A model generated the notes under the pieces. That model made no database searches. It saw only the letters and a list, made by a program, of their open reading frames with translations, and had not been told where the DNA came from. Position numbers and translations under genes: made by a program. From the NCBI RefSeq assembly GCF_041929235.1, contig NZ_JBHFNP010000228.1, positions 1-64,000 of the forward strand: 64,000 bases of DNA, in the 5' to 3' direction. Source of the DNA: Microseira sp041929235 (GTDB lineage: Bacteria; Cyanobacteriota; Cyanobacteriia; Cyanobacteriales; Aerosakkonemataceae). The first letter of the stretch is position 1. Each line of letters starts with the position of its first letter. Below are positions 54,097 through 61,708 of this stretch, piece after piece.

Positions 54097-54148
54097 TTTT
54101 ACTCCTTTTTTACTACCCGGCTTTGATTGTAGCAAAGCTCAAACGCGA

Positions 54149-54382
54149 CCAGCTAGCTGAAAAACTCTTAATTTCCGGCACACCCTTCTTTGTGATGAAT
54201 GGCGAAATATTTTCCGGTGCTGTTCAACTATCAGATATCGAGGAAATATTGAACCGCGTGAAGTAATCTTTGCTAAATCCCCGATTTCTTGGTGACAGAA
54301 ACCCGGTTTTTTAGAAAAACCGGGTTTCTTTGGCGTCGCGCCCTCGCTACCGCCTACCCACGACGTATTTGAGATGCGATCG
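54149..54382. repeat. Long direct repeat, second copy
   Basis: It starts ccagctagctgaaaa and continues through the DsbA tail (GTPFFVMNGEIFSGAVQ, to TAA near 54264), an AAACCCGG hairpin (54297-54329) and ctaccgcctacccacgacgt to gatgcgatcgc. It matches 53004-53264. A third, partial copy (hairpin plus acccacgacgtatttt) lies at 55271-55354. Confidence 0.85.
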
Positions 54383-54460
54383 CGCAGCGCATATGTTGGA
54401 ATCGCTTCTGACTCTGCTACCATTAACCTCAGACATTCTCCTGGACTGAGGTCATGGCTA

Positions 54461-54865
54461 TTGACTAATTCATCCGATGAAATCTCCAATTCTCTTGAAC
54501 CTCAAGACGAAAAAGCCGCCTTGATTGCCTCACTCAAACAAGCTGGAATTAAGCATACACCAGAGAAAATCCTGCAAATCGCCAAACTCCCCGACGGGAA
54601 AATTGTTTTCTTAGAAACTGGCGATTCCAGATCGGGTTTACAACATATTTTGAACAACCATAAAAATCAGTTTGCCGAAAAAGGAATTGTTGAAGCAGAA
54701 ATTCCTAATGCGGTAGTCGCTGCTGTCAGCCAAGGAACTATCGTAGGCTATCAATCCCCTAACAGACCGATTTATGAGATACAATTTAAAGGTATAATTC
54801 AGAGAATTGCTGTAACAGTAGGCAGCAATGGTTATATTGTCTGTGCTAATCCTCGTTCTGTTTAA
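54461..54865 (+). CDS. CdiA-CT/DUF4258-like toxin domain
   Basis: A compact domain: LIASLKQAGIKHTPEKILQI, LQHILNNHKNQFAEKGIVEA, EIPNAVVAAVSQGTIVGYQ and IQRIAVTVGSNGYIVCANPR. The closing GNGY/FIVxANPR pattern is what I know from C-terminal toxin domains of contact-dependent inhibition and other polymorphic toxins. TTG 54461 has GAGG upstream; an ATG at 54374 lies inside the repeat. No delivery domains precede it, so it looks like an orphan toxin module. The small gene 18 bases downstream is the likely immunity protein. Nuclease activity is inference. Confidence 0.65.
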   Translation: MTNSSDEISNSLEPQDEKAALIASLKQAGIKHTPEKILQIAKLPDGKIVFLETGDSRSGLQHILNNHKNQFAEKGIVEAEIPNAVVAAVSQGTIVGYQSPNRPIYEIQFKGIIQRIAVTVGSNGYIVCANPRSV

Positions 54866-54883
54866 AAGAGGAGATAAAAAACA

Positions 54884-55231
54884 ATGAAAAAAATTAAAAT
54901 CAAGCTGATGACAGATTACTTTTCCCATCCTTTATGGGGACTAGATCCCGATCGTATTGGAGACATCGATCCGAAAACATTGCCACTGTCTCAAGAAACT
55001 ATCGGGCGTTTAGAACAGTGGGCGGCTAGTTACAATGCAATTTTGAATCAGGACGATCCAGCCTCATCAGGTTTCGAGAGTCCGCAAAAAGAAGAAGCTT
55101 TTGAACAAGAAGGCATAAGTTTATGGTTGCAAATACGTGAAGAACTTCCCTCAAACTATGAAGTTTGGTATTTTAGCGATCGCCTCCAAAGAGAAGTCTC
55201 CGATCCGAAGGAGTTAATGGCTGTTATATAA
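54884..55231 (+). CDS. Probable immunity protein
   Basis: 115 residues, acidic: KIKLMTDYFSHPLWGLDPDR, then LPLSQETIGRLEQWAASYNA and REELPSNYEVWYFSDRLQ. The opening (xLMxDYxxxPLW), the Asp-rich DRIGDIDPKTLP and the PLSQET segment recur in small proteins next to toxins of this kind, to my recollection. ATG 54884 follows AAGAGGAG. The role as immunity protein is inferred from its place 18 bases after the toxin-like gene. Confidence 0.6.
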   Translation: MKKIKIKLMTDYFSHPLWGLDPDRIGDIDPKTLPLSQETIGRLEQWAASYNAILNQDDPASSGFESPQKEEAFEQEGISLWLQIREELPSNYEVWYFSDRLQREVSDPKELMAVI

Positions 55232-55270
55232 GCGGAAAAAAACGATCGGCATCCTTTACTCCACCATGCC

Positions 55271-55303
55271 AGAAACCCGGTTTTTTAGAAAAACCGGGTT
55301 TCT
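55271..55303 (+). terminator. AAACCCGG hairpin after the immunity gene
   Basis: agaaacccggttttttag then aaaaaccgggtttct with a following TTTT, 39 bases beyond the stop at 55231. It is the third copy of the module-separating repeat and runs on into acccacgacgtatttt. Confidence 0.65.
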
Positions 55304-55397
55304 TTTGCTTGCGCGATCGCTACCCACTACCCACGACGTATTTTAGATGCGATCGCTTAAGCTAAAATCGTAAATATCTCCCAATCAAGTACCAAAC

Positions 55398-55649
55398 ATG
55401 AGTACAGTTCAACTCGAAATTCCGGAAGAAGTATTAATCAGCCTCAAAGAAACCCCCGAAACAATTGCCAGAGAACTACAAATATTAGCAGCCGTAAAAC
55501 TATTTGAACTCGGTAAATTATCATCAGGACGTGCTGCTCAATTAGCCGGTATGTCGCGAGTCCAATTCCTTCTTTTACTTGGACAATATCAGGTATCTCC
55601 CTTTTCCTTAACTACTGAAGAATTAGAGCGAGATGTGAATAATGCCTGA
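55398..55649 (+). CDS. UPF0175 family antitoxin
   Basis: 83 residues: VQLEIPEEVLISLKETPETI, then AAVKLFELGKLSSGRAAQLA and MSRVQFLLLLGQYQVSPF. UPF0175 proteins are DNA-binding antitoxins that pair with DUF3368 PIN toxins. The toxin start (ATG 55642) lies inside its last codons, as expected for a coupled pair. The antitoxin is intact while its toxin is broken. Confidence 0.87.
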   Translation: MSTVQLEIPEEVLISLKETPETIARELQILAAVKLFELGKLSSGRAAQLAGMSRVQFLLLLGQYQVSPFSLTTEELERDVNNA

Positions 55650-55911
55650 AACAACAGTCATCGTTAACACTTCGCCATTGCTCTATCTTCACTAAGTCGG
55701 ACACCTGCAATTGCTCCAACAATTGTACGGCACAATTATTGTCCCCCCGGCTGTGCCACAAGAACTAGAAGTTGGTAAGCTTCAAGGAGTGGATGTTCCA
55801 GAAATCAACTCGATTGAATGGATTCAAATTCGTCCCGTTGCTTCAGCAACACTTATTCCTGCCGTAATTGATTTAGGACAAGGTGAAGCTGAGGTGCTGG
55901 CTTTGGGTTGA
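55642..55911 (+). pseudogene. DUF3368 PIN toxin gene, broken
   Basis: ATG 55642 opens MPETTVIVNTSPLLYLH with the PIN Asp position replaced by Asn, as is common in DUF3368. It stops at TAA 55693 (family normally Gln), then continues in the same frame with LQLLQQLYGTIIVPPAVPQE and VIDLGQGEAEVLALG to TGA 55909. The C-terminal third (the LIDE-type Asp region) is missing. At least two lesions. Confidence 0.8.
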
Positions 55912-55928
55912 CAAACAACTAACAGTTA

Positions 55929-56290
55929 AACTATCTGCTTGATGAAAATGTAGACCCCAACTATAAAATACAAATTCTTCGCCGCAATCCCGATTTAGTC
56001 GTGTGAGTAGTTGGAGAACCACACACCCCACTCAAGAAAACTTTAGATCCAGAAATCCTCTTATGGTGTGAACAACAAGATTTTGTCTTAGTTACCAATA
56101 ACCGCACCTCTATGCTTGTTCACTTGAACGAACACATTGCCCAAAATCGTCATATTCCTGGGATTTTATTTTCAATTACAAGCTGAGTATGGGGTAAAAT
56201 ATTGATGAATTAGTATTCATTGCTCAACCAGCTTTTGAAAATGAATGTTAAGACAAAATTGTTCATTTGCCTCATACTTATTCATTGTAA
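55929..56290 (+). pseudogene. DUF5615 PIN-like toxin gene, broken
   Basis: It reads YLLDENVDPNYKIQILRRNP, a TGA at 56004 where the family has Trp, then VVGEPHTPLKKTLDPEILLW and NRHIPGILFS, a TGA near 56183, a frameshift, NIDELVFIAQPAFENEC and a TAA where Gln is expected, ending at 56290. The start codon is also lost. It directly follows the truncated DUF3368 gene, so two toxin remnants lie in tandem. Confidence 0.75.
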
Positions 56291-56421
56291 TAACAGTAAG
56301 TAATTTTGTTGATTGTTGCAAATAACTCAATTATCTGATGAAATACTGTTAGTTAGATGCTCCAATACTACTAACTAATCAACCTAAAACTTAGTGGCGA
56401 TCTGGTGTTATACTATTTATA

Positions 56422-56455
56422 CAAAAACCCGGTTTCTTAGAGAAACCGGGTTTCT
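56422..56455. repeat. AAACCCGG palindrome upstream of the DUF3370 gene
   Basis: aaaaacccggtttcttag then agaaaccgggtttctc, ending 22 bases before the DUF3370 start. The open frame upstream of ATG 56478 is the translation of this element (KTRFLRETGFL). Confidence 0.7.
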
Positions 56456-56477
56456 CAAGATTCATAACTCACAAAGT

Positions 56478-57896
56478 ATGTTCGGCAAAAAACAAACGTT
56501 TACCTTATTTCTATTACTACTCGCACTGGGCTTAATTACCGGCATTTTAAAACTAGCAACCGCCCAAAACAACTCACCAACAACGCCAGATCGACCCACA
56601 CCTGAAATGATAGTCCAACAGGGGGAAGTTCGCGCTTTACCTGGCAAGTTAGATACGATACCAATGTTTAACAGCAACAGTCCAGAATGGTTGAAAACAG
56701 AAGGAATTTTACTCTCTACTTTTCCCCCAACTGGAAAAGCTGTCCCTCAAGCGCACCTCAACTTTCCTTTTTCTGGACGCTTTGATATATTCGCCCACCA
56801 CCAAACGATTAATCCTAAGGATTTGCAGACGTTTTATCTGGGAATTATTTTGCATAATCCCGGTTCTCAATCTGTAACGGTAGAAGTTTTACAAGCGGCG
56901 ACTTCTCTCACACAAGATGCACCTTATATTGTGTTGCCAAATTATGTGGAAAATCCAGATAATACGGTTTATGCTGGACCTGGCGATCGCATATCTCTAG
57001 ACATCCTCCAAAACAAGCGACAAACTGAGTTTCCCTCCCGCTTAATTATCCCACCGGGTCAATACCGGATGTTATTAAATCATCCCATGCCTGTTAAAAA
57101 TGCAGAAAGAAATCTCAATGGTCGGTCTACTTTGATGCGGTTGCAAAGTAATGGTAAGGTTTATGCAGCCAGTTTAGCCGCATTTGCTAAGAAAAATACC
57201 GATGGAAGCGAACGCGCACCTATACTAGAAGAATGGATATCTTTACTCAATACCGCAAGTTTAGCCCTCCCCCGCGATAAAACTCCTACCCCTCCCCAAC
57301 AAATTGGGGGACAATTAATTTATGGTCGCGTTGCTGGGGTGGCGCAAGGTTCGGTTTGGAAGGCAGTATTAAGCGATTCTACTAACTCGAACAATCTGAC
57401 AATTCCCCAACCCGGAAAAGCCATTTCTTATGCCATTAATACGCTGCGAGGTGGGCGCTTAGGTACAAGTCAAATTCAAACTGCACCCATGCTAGTACGC
57501 TATCCGGATACAGCCTACGAAGCTCACGGGAATTATGCTGTTGAATATAACATCAGTTTGCCGCTTTATAACCCCACAAATCAACCTCAAACTGTTACTT
57601 TAACTTGGGAAACGCCTGTGAAAGAAGATAAATTAAGTCAAGGCGGGTTGCGCTTCCGAAAACCATCGCTAGATTTCCCATTTTTTCGAGGAAGCGTGCG
57701 GTTGCGCTACACTAGCGACAAGGGACAGATAAACACTCGCTACGTACATTTATGGCATCGCACGGGACAAGTTTTAGAACCCTTGGAAACCATAGTAATT
57801 TTACCACAAACTCGCCGTTCTGTACAGTTAGATTTTATTTATCCACCCGATTCAACGCCGCCGCAAGTGCTGACAGTTAGAACCAATAGCCAATAG
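56478..57896 (+). CDS. DUF3370 family secreted protein
   Basis: 472 residues from ATG 56478 (MFGKKQTFTLFLLLLALGLI), a signal peptide. The mature protein is all-beta: EMIVQQGEVRALPGKLDTIP, VFNSNSPEWL-type FNSNSPEWLKTEGILLST, NPGSQSVTVEVLQAATSLTQ, DAPYIVLPNYVENP and a late FRGSVRLRYTSDKG. I recognise it as DUF3370, a cyanobacterial family of unknown function. An alternative upstream start at 56394 would only add repeat-encoded residues. Confidence 0.82.
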   Translation: MFGKKQTFTLFLLLLALGLITGILKLATAQNNSPTTPDRPTPEMIVQQGEVRALPGKLDTIPMFNSNSPEWLKTEGILLSTFPPTGKAVPQAHLNFPFSGRFDIFAHHQTINPKDLQTFYLGIILHNPGSQSVTVEVLQAATSLTQDAPYIVLPNYVENPDNTVYAGPGDRISLDILQNKRQTEFPSRLIIPPGQYRMLLNHPMPVKNAERNLNGRSTLMRLQSNGKVYAASLAAFAKKNTDGSERAPILEEWISLLNTASLALPRDKTPTPPQQIGGQLIYGRVAGVAQGSVWKAVLSDSTNSNNLTIPQPGKAISYAINTLRGGRLGTSQIQTAPMLVRYPDTAYEAHGNYAVEYNISLPLYNPTNQPQTVTLTWETPVKEDKLSQGGLRFRKPSLDFPFFRGSVRLRYTSDKGQINTRYVHLWHRTGQVLEPLETIVILPQTRRSVQLDFIYPPDSTPPQVLTVRTNSQ

Positions 57897-58058
57897 GGTA
57901 TTAGAAAACAGGTTTATACCATTTATCTAACAAATTGCTACAAATAGTTTCTCGCTTGTAGTAAGCACTCTTGTGCTTACTACAAACTTATGGCGATCTG
58001 ATATAAACAAATCAGATATAATTTGAATAGGGATTGTTGATTGATTCCGAGGCGGCCT

Positions 58059-58658
58059 ATGTCTTACAGCGAATTCACAACGATTAGTAAGGCGGTTGAA
58101 GCTTTCAGTCTCAGCATTATAGAAAACCGATTTTTTCCAGAGGTTGCTCCTATCTCCCCTTCTGCTATTTTGGCAGGATACTTGGAAGACACCTTGCCTC
58201 TAGTAGCTGCTGGGAGTGAAAAAGCTCGTTCTGAAGGTATTATTTACCCAGTATTAGTAGAAGTCAGGCGCCGACTCAATAAGCAAATTTCTGTGTTTTA
58301 TGGGGAAGATTTTAACGTTGATGAAACTGTGGGACTGAATGGGGTTGTTGATTTTTTGATTAGCCGTTCTCCACAAATCATTGCAATTCAATCTCCGGTT
58401 GCGGTAATCGTAGAAGCGAAAAAAGCCGATCTAAAAATGGGGTATGGTCAGTGCGTTGCTGAAATGGTGGCAGCACAACGATTTAATCAGGCAAAAAATC
58501 AACCCATTGCTGCAATTTATGGCTGCATCAGTAGCGGCACTCAATGGCGTTTTCTCAAGCTAGAAGGCACGACAGTTACAATTGACTTGAGGGATTACCC
58601 CCTTCCCCCAGTTGAGCAAATTTTGGCATTCCTGGTGTGGATGGTACAAGAGGGTTAG
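58059..58658 (+). CDS. Restriction endonuclease-like (PDDEXK) protein
   Basis: 199 residues from ATG 58059 (MSYSEFTTISKAVEAF) behind GAGGCGGCC. Nuclease-type core: LNGVVDFLISRSPQ (Asp near residue 104), then VAVIVEAKKADLKMGYGQC (E-x-K near 123), as in type I restriction HsdR N-terminal domains, followed by MVAAQRFNQAKNQPIAAIYG. It is a stand-alone member of a family frequent in cyanobacteria and of unknown role. An AAACCCGG hairpin starts 12 bases past its stop. Confidence 0.75.
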   Translation: MSYSEFTTISKAVEAFSLSIIENRFFPEVAPISPSAILAGYLEDTLPLVAAGSEKARSEGIIYPVLVEVRRRLNKQISVFYGEDFNVDETVGLNGVVDFLISRSPQIIAIQSPVAVIVEAKKADLKMGYGQCVAEMVAAQRFNQAKNQPIAAIYGCISSGTQWRFLKLEGTTVTIDLRDYPLPPVEQILAFLVWMVQEG

Positions 58659-58670
58659 AAACTTACTCCA

Positions 58671-58703
58671 AGAAACCCGGTTTTTCTAAAAAACCGGGTT
58701 TCT
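58671..58703 (+). terminator. AAACCCGG hairpin after the nuclease-like gene
   Basis: agaaacccggtttttct then aaaaaaccgggtttct, 12 bases beyond the stop at 58658 and 26 bases before the stop of the convergent DUF99 gene. It could terminate both. Confidence 0.65.
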
Positions 58704-58728
58704 TGGTTTCTCGATCCCGGTTAATTTA

Positions 58729-59313
58729 TCAAGCTGAATTACTGCTTTCCCCCTTCATTACCGCCGCACCAATTAAATGTGCTAGCCTTAGCGCTTCGGG
58801 AACATTCCCGCAGTCGGTCAGCTTTTTTAGCACTTCTGCAATTACCTCTGGACTTTCACCGCAGACTTGAAAATAAAACGGTGGGAAGGCATGTATTTCC
58901 CCCGCTCTTTGCAACAGCTTTAAACGCTTTTCCGGATTTGGTAGACGGCGCATCGCTTCTTCCATATCCTTTAAAGCAGGGGGACGACGCATAACCGCAA
59001 CGCAGGGTAATTCAAGTCTTTCTGAAAGCTTTGGTAAGTCGATAATATTTAACCCACCAAAACCAATACCATCGAGCAAAACTAAATGTAATTGCGGCAA
59101 AAATTTACTGCCGATCATCAATTGGCAAATTGTATCCGTCGCATTCCAACCATCTTGACGGATTTTTCCCCACACCATCCCCTCAAACCTCGTCCCCGCA
59201 CAAACAATTCCTGTAATATGGACTTTGCTGCCTTTTTTGCGCTTAAACGGCGCATCGTCGAAGCCGATGACGCGAATTGTGCGACGATGTTTGAGCAGTG
59301 CGGCGAGTTTCAT
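58729..59313 (-). CDS. DUF99 family protein
   Basis: 194 residues: RTIRVIGFDDAPFKRKKGSK, VHITGIVCAGTRFEGMVWGK, LHLVLLDGIGFGGLNIIDLP and LPCVAVMRRPP. These match DUF99/UPF0215, an endonuclease V-like fold found in archaea and some bacteria. The conserved Asp residues (FDD, LLDGI) are kept. Its function is not established. It is divergent from the MBL gene. Confidence 0.85.
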   Translation of the reverse strand: MKLAALLKHRRTIRVIGFDDAPFKRKKGSKVHITGIVCAGTRFEGMVWGKIRQDGWNATDTICQLMIGSKFLPQLHLVLLDGIGFGGLNIIDLPKLSERLELPCVAVMRRPPALKDMEEAMRRLPNPEKRLKLLQRAGEIHAFPPFYFQVCGESPEVIAEVLKKLTDCGNVPEALRLAHLIGAAVMKGESSNSA

Positions 59314-59375
59314 AAACCGTTAACATATCGTAACAATTCCGTAGAATAAAAGCAGGCATCATATTCATAACCACT

Positions 59376-60155
59376 ATGTACCTGACTTACTTGGACAGCA
59401 ATAGCTGGCTGATTGAAATGGGCGGGAAACGCATCCTGCTTGACCCATGGCTGGTGGGGCCGTTAGTTTTTGGTAATATTGACTGGTTGTTCAAAGGTTC
59501 GCGACGCACAGAACGTCCCATCCCGGATAATATTGACCTAATTCTGCTGTCTCAAGGTTTGGAAGACCACGCACACCCGCCGACGCTGAAGCAACTTGAC
59601 CGCAATATCCCCGTCGTGGGTTCTCCTAATGCGGCAAAAGTTGTGCAGGAGTTGGGTTATACCAGCATAACCTCGCTGGCGCACGGGGAGAGTTTCACCT
59701 TTAGTCCAAGTTTGGAAATTAAAGCTGTTCCCGGCTCTCCTATTGGCCCGACTGTGTTGGAAAATGGTTATCTGCTCAAAGAATTGGAAAGCGGTTTGAC
59801 TCTGTATTACGAACCTCACGGGTATCATTCTCCATCGCTGAAACAATTTGCACCAGTCGATGTGGTGGTTACACCTATTATTGACTTGGTGCTGCCGATT
59901 GTAGGACCCTTTATTAAAGGAACGAAGAGTGCTTTGGAAGTGGCACAATGGTTGCAACCCCAAGTGATGTTACCCACTGCTGCTGGGGGAGATGTGGAGT
60001 TTGAGGGATTGCTGATCAAAATCCTTCGCGCTGTGGGAAGTGCGGCGGAATTTCAATCAACCTTGGAACAGAATCACCTGAAAACGCGGGTGATTGAACC
60101 AACTCCAGGATCCCGGTTTGAATTACCATTAGAGCGTCGTGCTTTAGCTGCCTAA
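59376..60155 (+). CDS. MBL-fold metallo-hydrolase
   Basis: 259 residues with the metallo-beta-lactamase fold: MYLTYLDSNSWLIEMGGKRI then LLDPWLVGPLVFGN, NIDLILLSQGLEDHAHPPTL (in place of HxHxDH; the first His is Gln), VVGSPNAAKVVQEL and YEPHGYHSP. The incomplete metal-binding motif is typical of a cyanobacterial subgroup of UlaG-like proteins. The substrate is unknown. Confidence 0.82.
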   Translation: MYLTYLDSNSWLIEMGGKRILLDPWLVGPLVFGNIDWLFKGSRRTERPIPDNIDLILLSQGLEDHAHPPTLKQLDRNIPVVGSPNAAKVVQELGYTSITSLAHGESFTFSPSLEIKAVPGSPIGPTVLENGYLLKELESGLTLYYEPHGYHSPSLKQFAPVDVVVTPIIDLVLPIVGPFIKGTKSALEVAQWLQPQVMLPTAAGGDVEFEGLLIKILRAVGSAAEFQSTLEQNHLKTRVIEPTPGSRFELPLERRALAA

Positions 60156-60170
60156 TTGTTCTAAATTATC

Positions 60171-60303
60171 AGGTGCGTTATGGCTAGCGCCTAACGCACC
60201 CTACAAATGAGTGGAGTTCTAAATTATCAGGTGCGTTACGGCTACAAATGAGTGGAGTTCTAAATTATCAGGTGCGTTACGGCTAGCGCCTAACGCACCC
60301 TAC
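60171..60303. repeat. Tandem gtgcgtta palindromes
   Basis: Three units of ttctaaattatcaggtgcgt with the facing arm gcctaacgcaccctac; the middle unit has lost its right arm. They are separated by aaatgagtggag. Same family as 27728-28145. Confidence 0.8.
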
Positions 60304-60331
60304 AAAAGATATACAAAGATCAGAGGAGTGA

Positions 60332-60751
60332 ATGAAAAGGCGATCGCTTCTTTATTTGGGCATCAGTTTAACAGTCTTTGCTGCCAGTTCCTTGGTCAAA
60401 GTTGCAGCGCAGTCAGCTACCGGGGTGACTCAGCGGGTACAGTTTGAACGAGGGCGTTTCTCAACAATTATTAAAGGTACGGTGGTGCCTGGTAATAAAG
60501 ATACGTATATTTTTCGCGCCCGCCAAGGTCAAGAAATTATTATGGATGTAGTCTGGGAAGGTACGCCTGTTGATGATAATGAAGAGCAAGGGCTTTCCGG
60601 TTTCACCTTTATACAACCTGATGGGAAATCTTTTGAAAACCCGCAAAATGCTTATTTTAATGCTGCATCCACGGGCGACTATCGAGTTATTATTGCACAG
60701 CCTTACAGGTTAAGCAGTCCCGCATATACGTTTAAATTGACGATTCGCTAG
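60332..60751 (+). CDS. Secreted PPC-like domain protein
   Basis: 139 residues: a signal peptide (SLLYLGISLTVFAASSLVKV then AAQ), then a single beta-sandwich domain (VQFERGRFSTIIKGTVVPGN, KDTYIFRARQGQEIIMDVVW, GDYRVIIAQPYRLSSPAYTF). The pattern is that of bacterial pre-peptidase C-terminal domains, which are accessory binding modules. ATG 60332 follows AGAGGAGTGA. The next gene begins about 10 bases downstream, so they form an operon. Confidence 0.65.
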   Translation: MKRRSLLYLGISLTVFAASSLVKVAAQSATGVTQRVQFERGRFSTIIKGTVVPGNKDTYIFRARQGQEIIMDVVWEGTPVDDNEEQGLSGFTFIQPDGKSFENPQNAYFNAASTGDYRVIIAQPYRLSSPAYTFKLTIR

Positions 60752-60764
60752 ATGGGTGCAAGGA

Positions 60765-61541
60765 ATGAGGAAAGGGTTAATTGGGGTGCGATCGCTGCTT
60801 AAGAACGCAGCAATTTTTGCTATTTTAGGCGCTCTTTCTGCGGTTGCAGTTTTAGCGCAAGATGAATTGTCGTTCAAAAATTTCAGCATAGAAACTCTCA
60901 GCAGATTGAACGGTGAATGCCGAGGTTCTACTGAAGTTAACTATCGCTCTCAAAGACTCAGATCCCCAGATGGCAAAACTTCTATTTATTTTAATGGAGT
61001 TATCAGAAGAGTTGGTCAAAATACCAGTCGTAGGGGCGGTGTCGGTTCTATAAAATGCGACCCCTATAAACTAGAAACCCCCGCTGGTGAATTAGTCATC
61101 GAAAGTGAGACTATTTTAACAAAAAATCTCTCTGACCTGGGATTTGAGCGGCGATTCAATGGTTTTTATATCGTTAATCCAGTTGCTTTTTCTCCCGATA
61201 GTCGGTACTTAATTGCTAGAGTAGATGTTTCTTCTAACGGTTTAGATGCTTGGACTGGCTATGGGGTATTAGATTCTCAAAAAGACTATCAGCTTTTATC
61301 TCTAGATCCTTGTAAAGATACCGACTTTGGCGGAGAATACAAAGGGTTTACATCCCCTTTTGAAATTATTTTTGATTGTTCTGCTGCTGGAGAAGTATAT
61401 TTTGAGGTGTTAAATCTCACCAGGCAATCTATTAGCAGAATTACCAGTCGCTCTTCAGTTGCTAATAATTCTCTTCGCTCTTATGGTTCCGTATTTTCAA
61501 CCTTTGAAATTGTCAGAGTCCAGCAGTTTCCACGTCGTTGA
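60765..61541 (+). CDS. Secreted hypothetical protein
   Basis: 258 residues from ATG 60765 (MRKGLIGVRSLLKNAAIFAI); GTG 60756 is an alternative. It has a signal peptide (LLKNAAIFAILGALSAVAVL then AQ), then SFKNFSIETLSRLNGECRG and RSPDGKTSIYFNGVIRR, TPAGELVIESETI and VAFSPDSRYLIARVDVS. The repeated SPDG/SPDSRYL motifs suggest a beta-propeller-like or TolB-like fold. The family is not recognised. It is downstream of the PPC-like gene on the same strand. Confidence 0.65.
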   Translation: MRKGLIGVRSLLKNAAIFAILGALSAVAVLAQDELSFKNFSIETLSRLNGECRGSTEVNYRSQRLRSPDGKTSIYFNGVIRRVGQNTSRRGGVGSIKCDPYKLETPAGELVIESETILTKNLSDLGFERRFNGFYIVNPVAFSPDSRYLIARVDVSSNGLDAWTGYGVLDSQKDYQLLSLDPCKDTDFGGEYKGFTSPFEIIFDCSAAGEVYFEVLNLTRQSISRITSRSSVANNSLRSYGSVFSTFEIVRVQQFPRR

Positions 61542-61708
61542 ATCAGTTAGTAATCTATGGGAATAATAAAAAAGATATAAATTTACCAATGATATCGTTG
61601 ACCGTTGCATCGGAATTACTCCCTATAGGGGCTTTTTCCCAATTACCAATTACCAATTACCAATTACAAAGAAAGCTAATCATTCCGATGCAACCGGATT
61701 TGATATGA

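Noticed and set aside
1358..56290. Reassignment of TAA to a sense codon
   Set aside because: Many intact housekeeping genes here (for example psbU, fabD, rpsL-modifying rimO neighbours and crhR) end in normal stops, including TAA, so a general code change is untenable.
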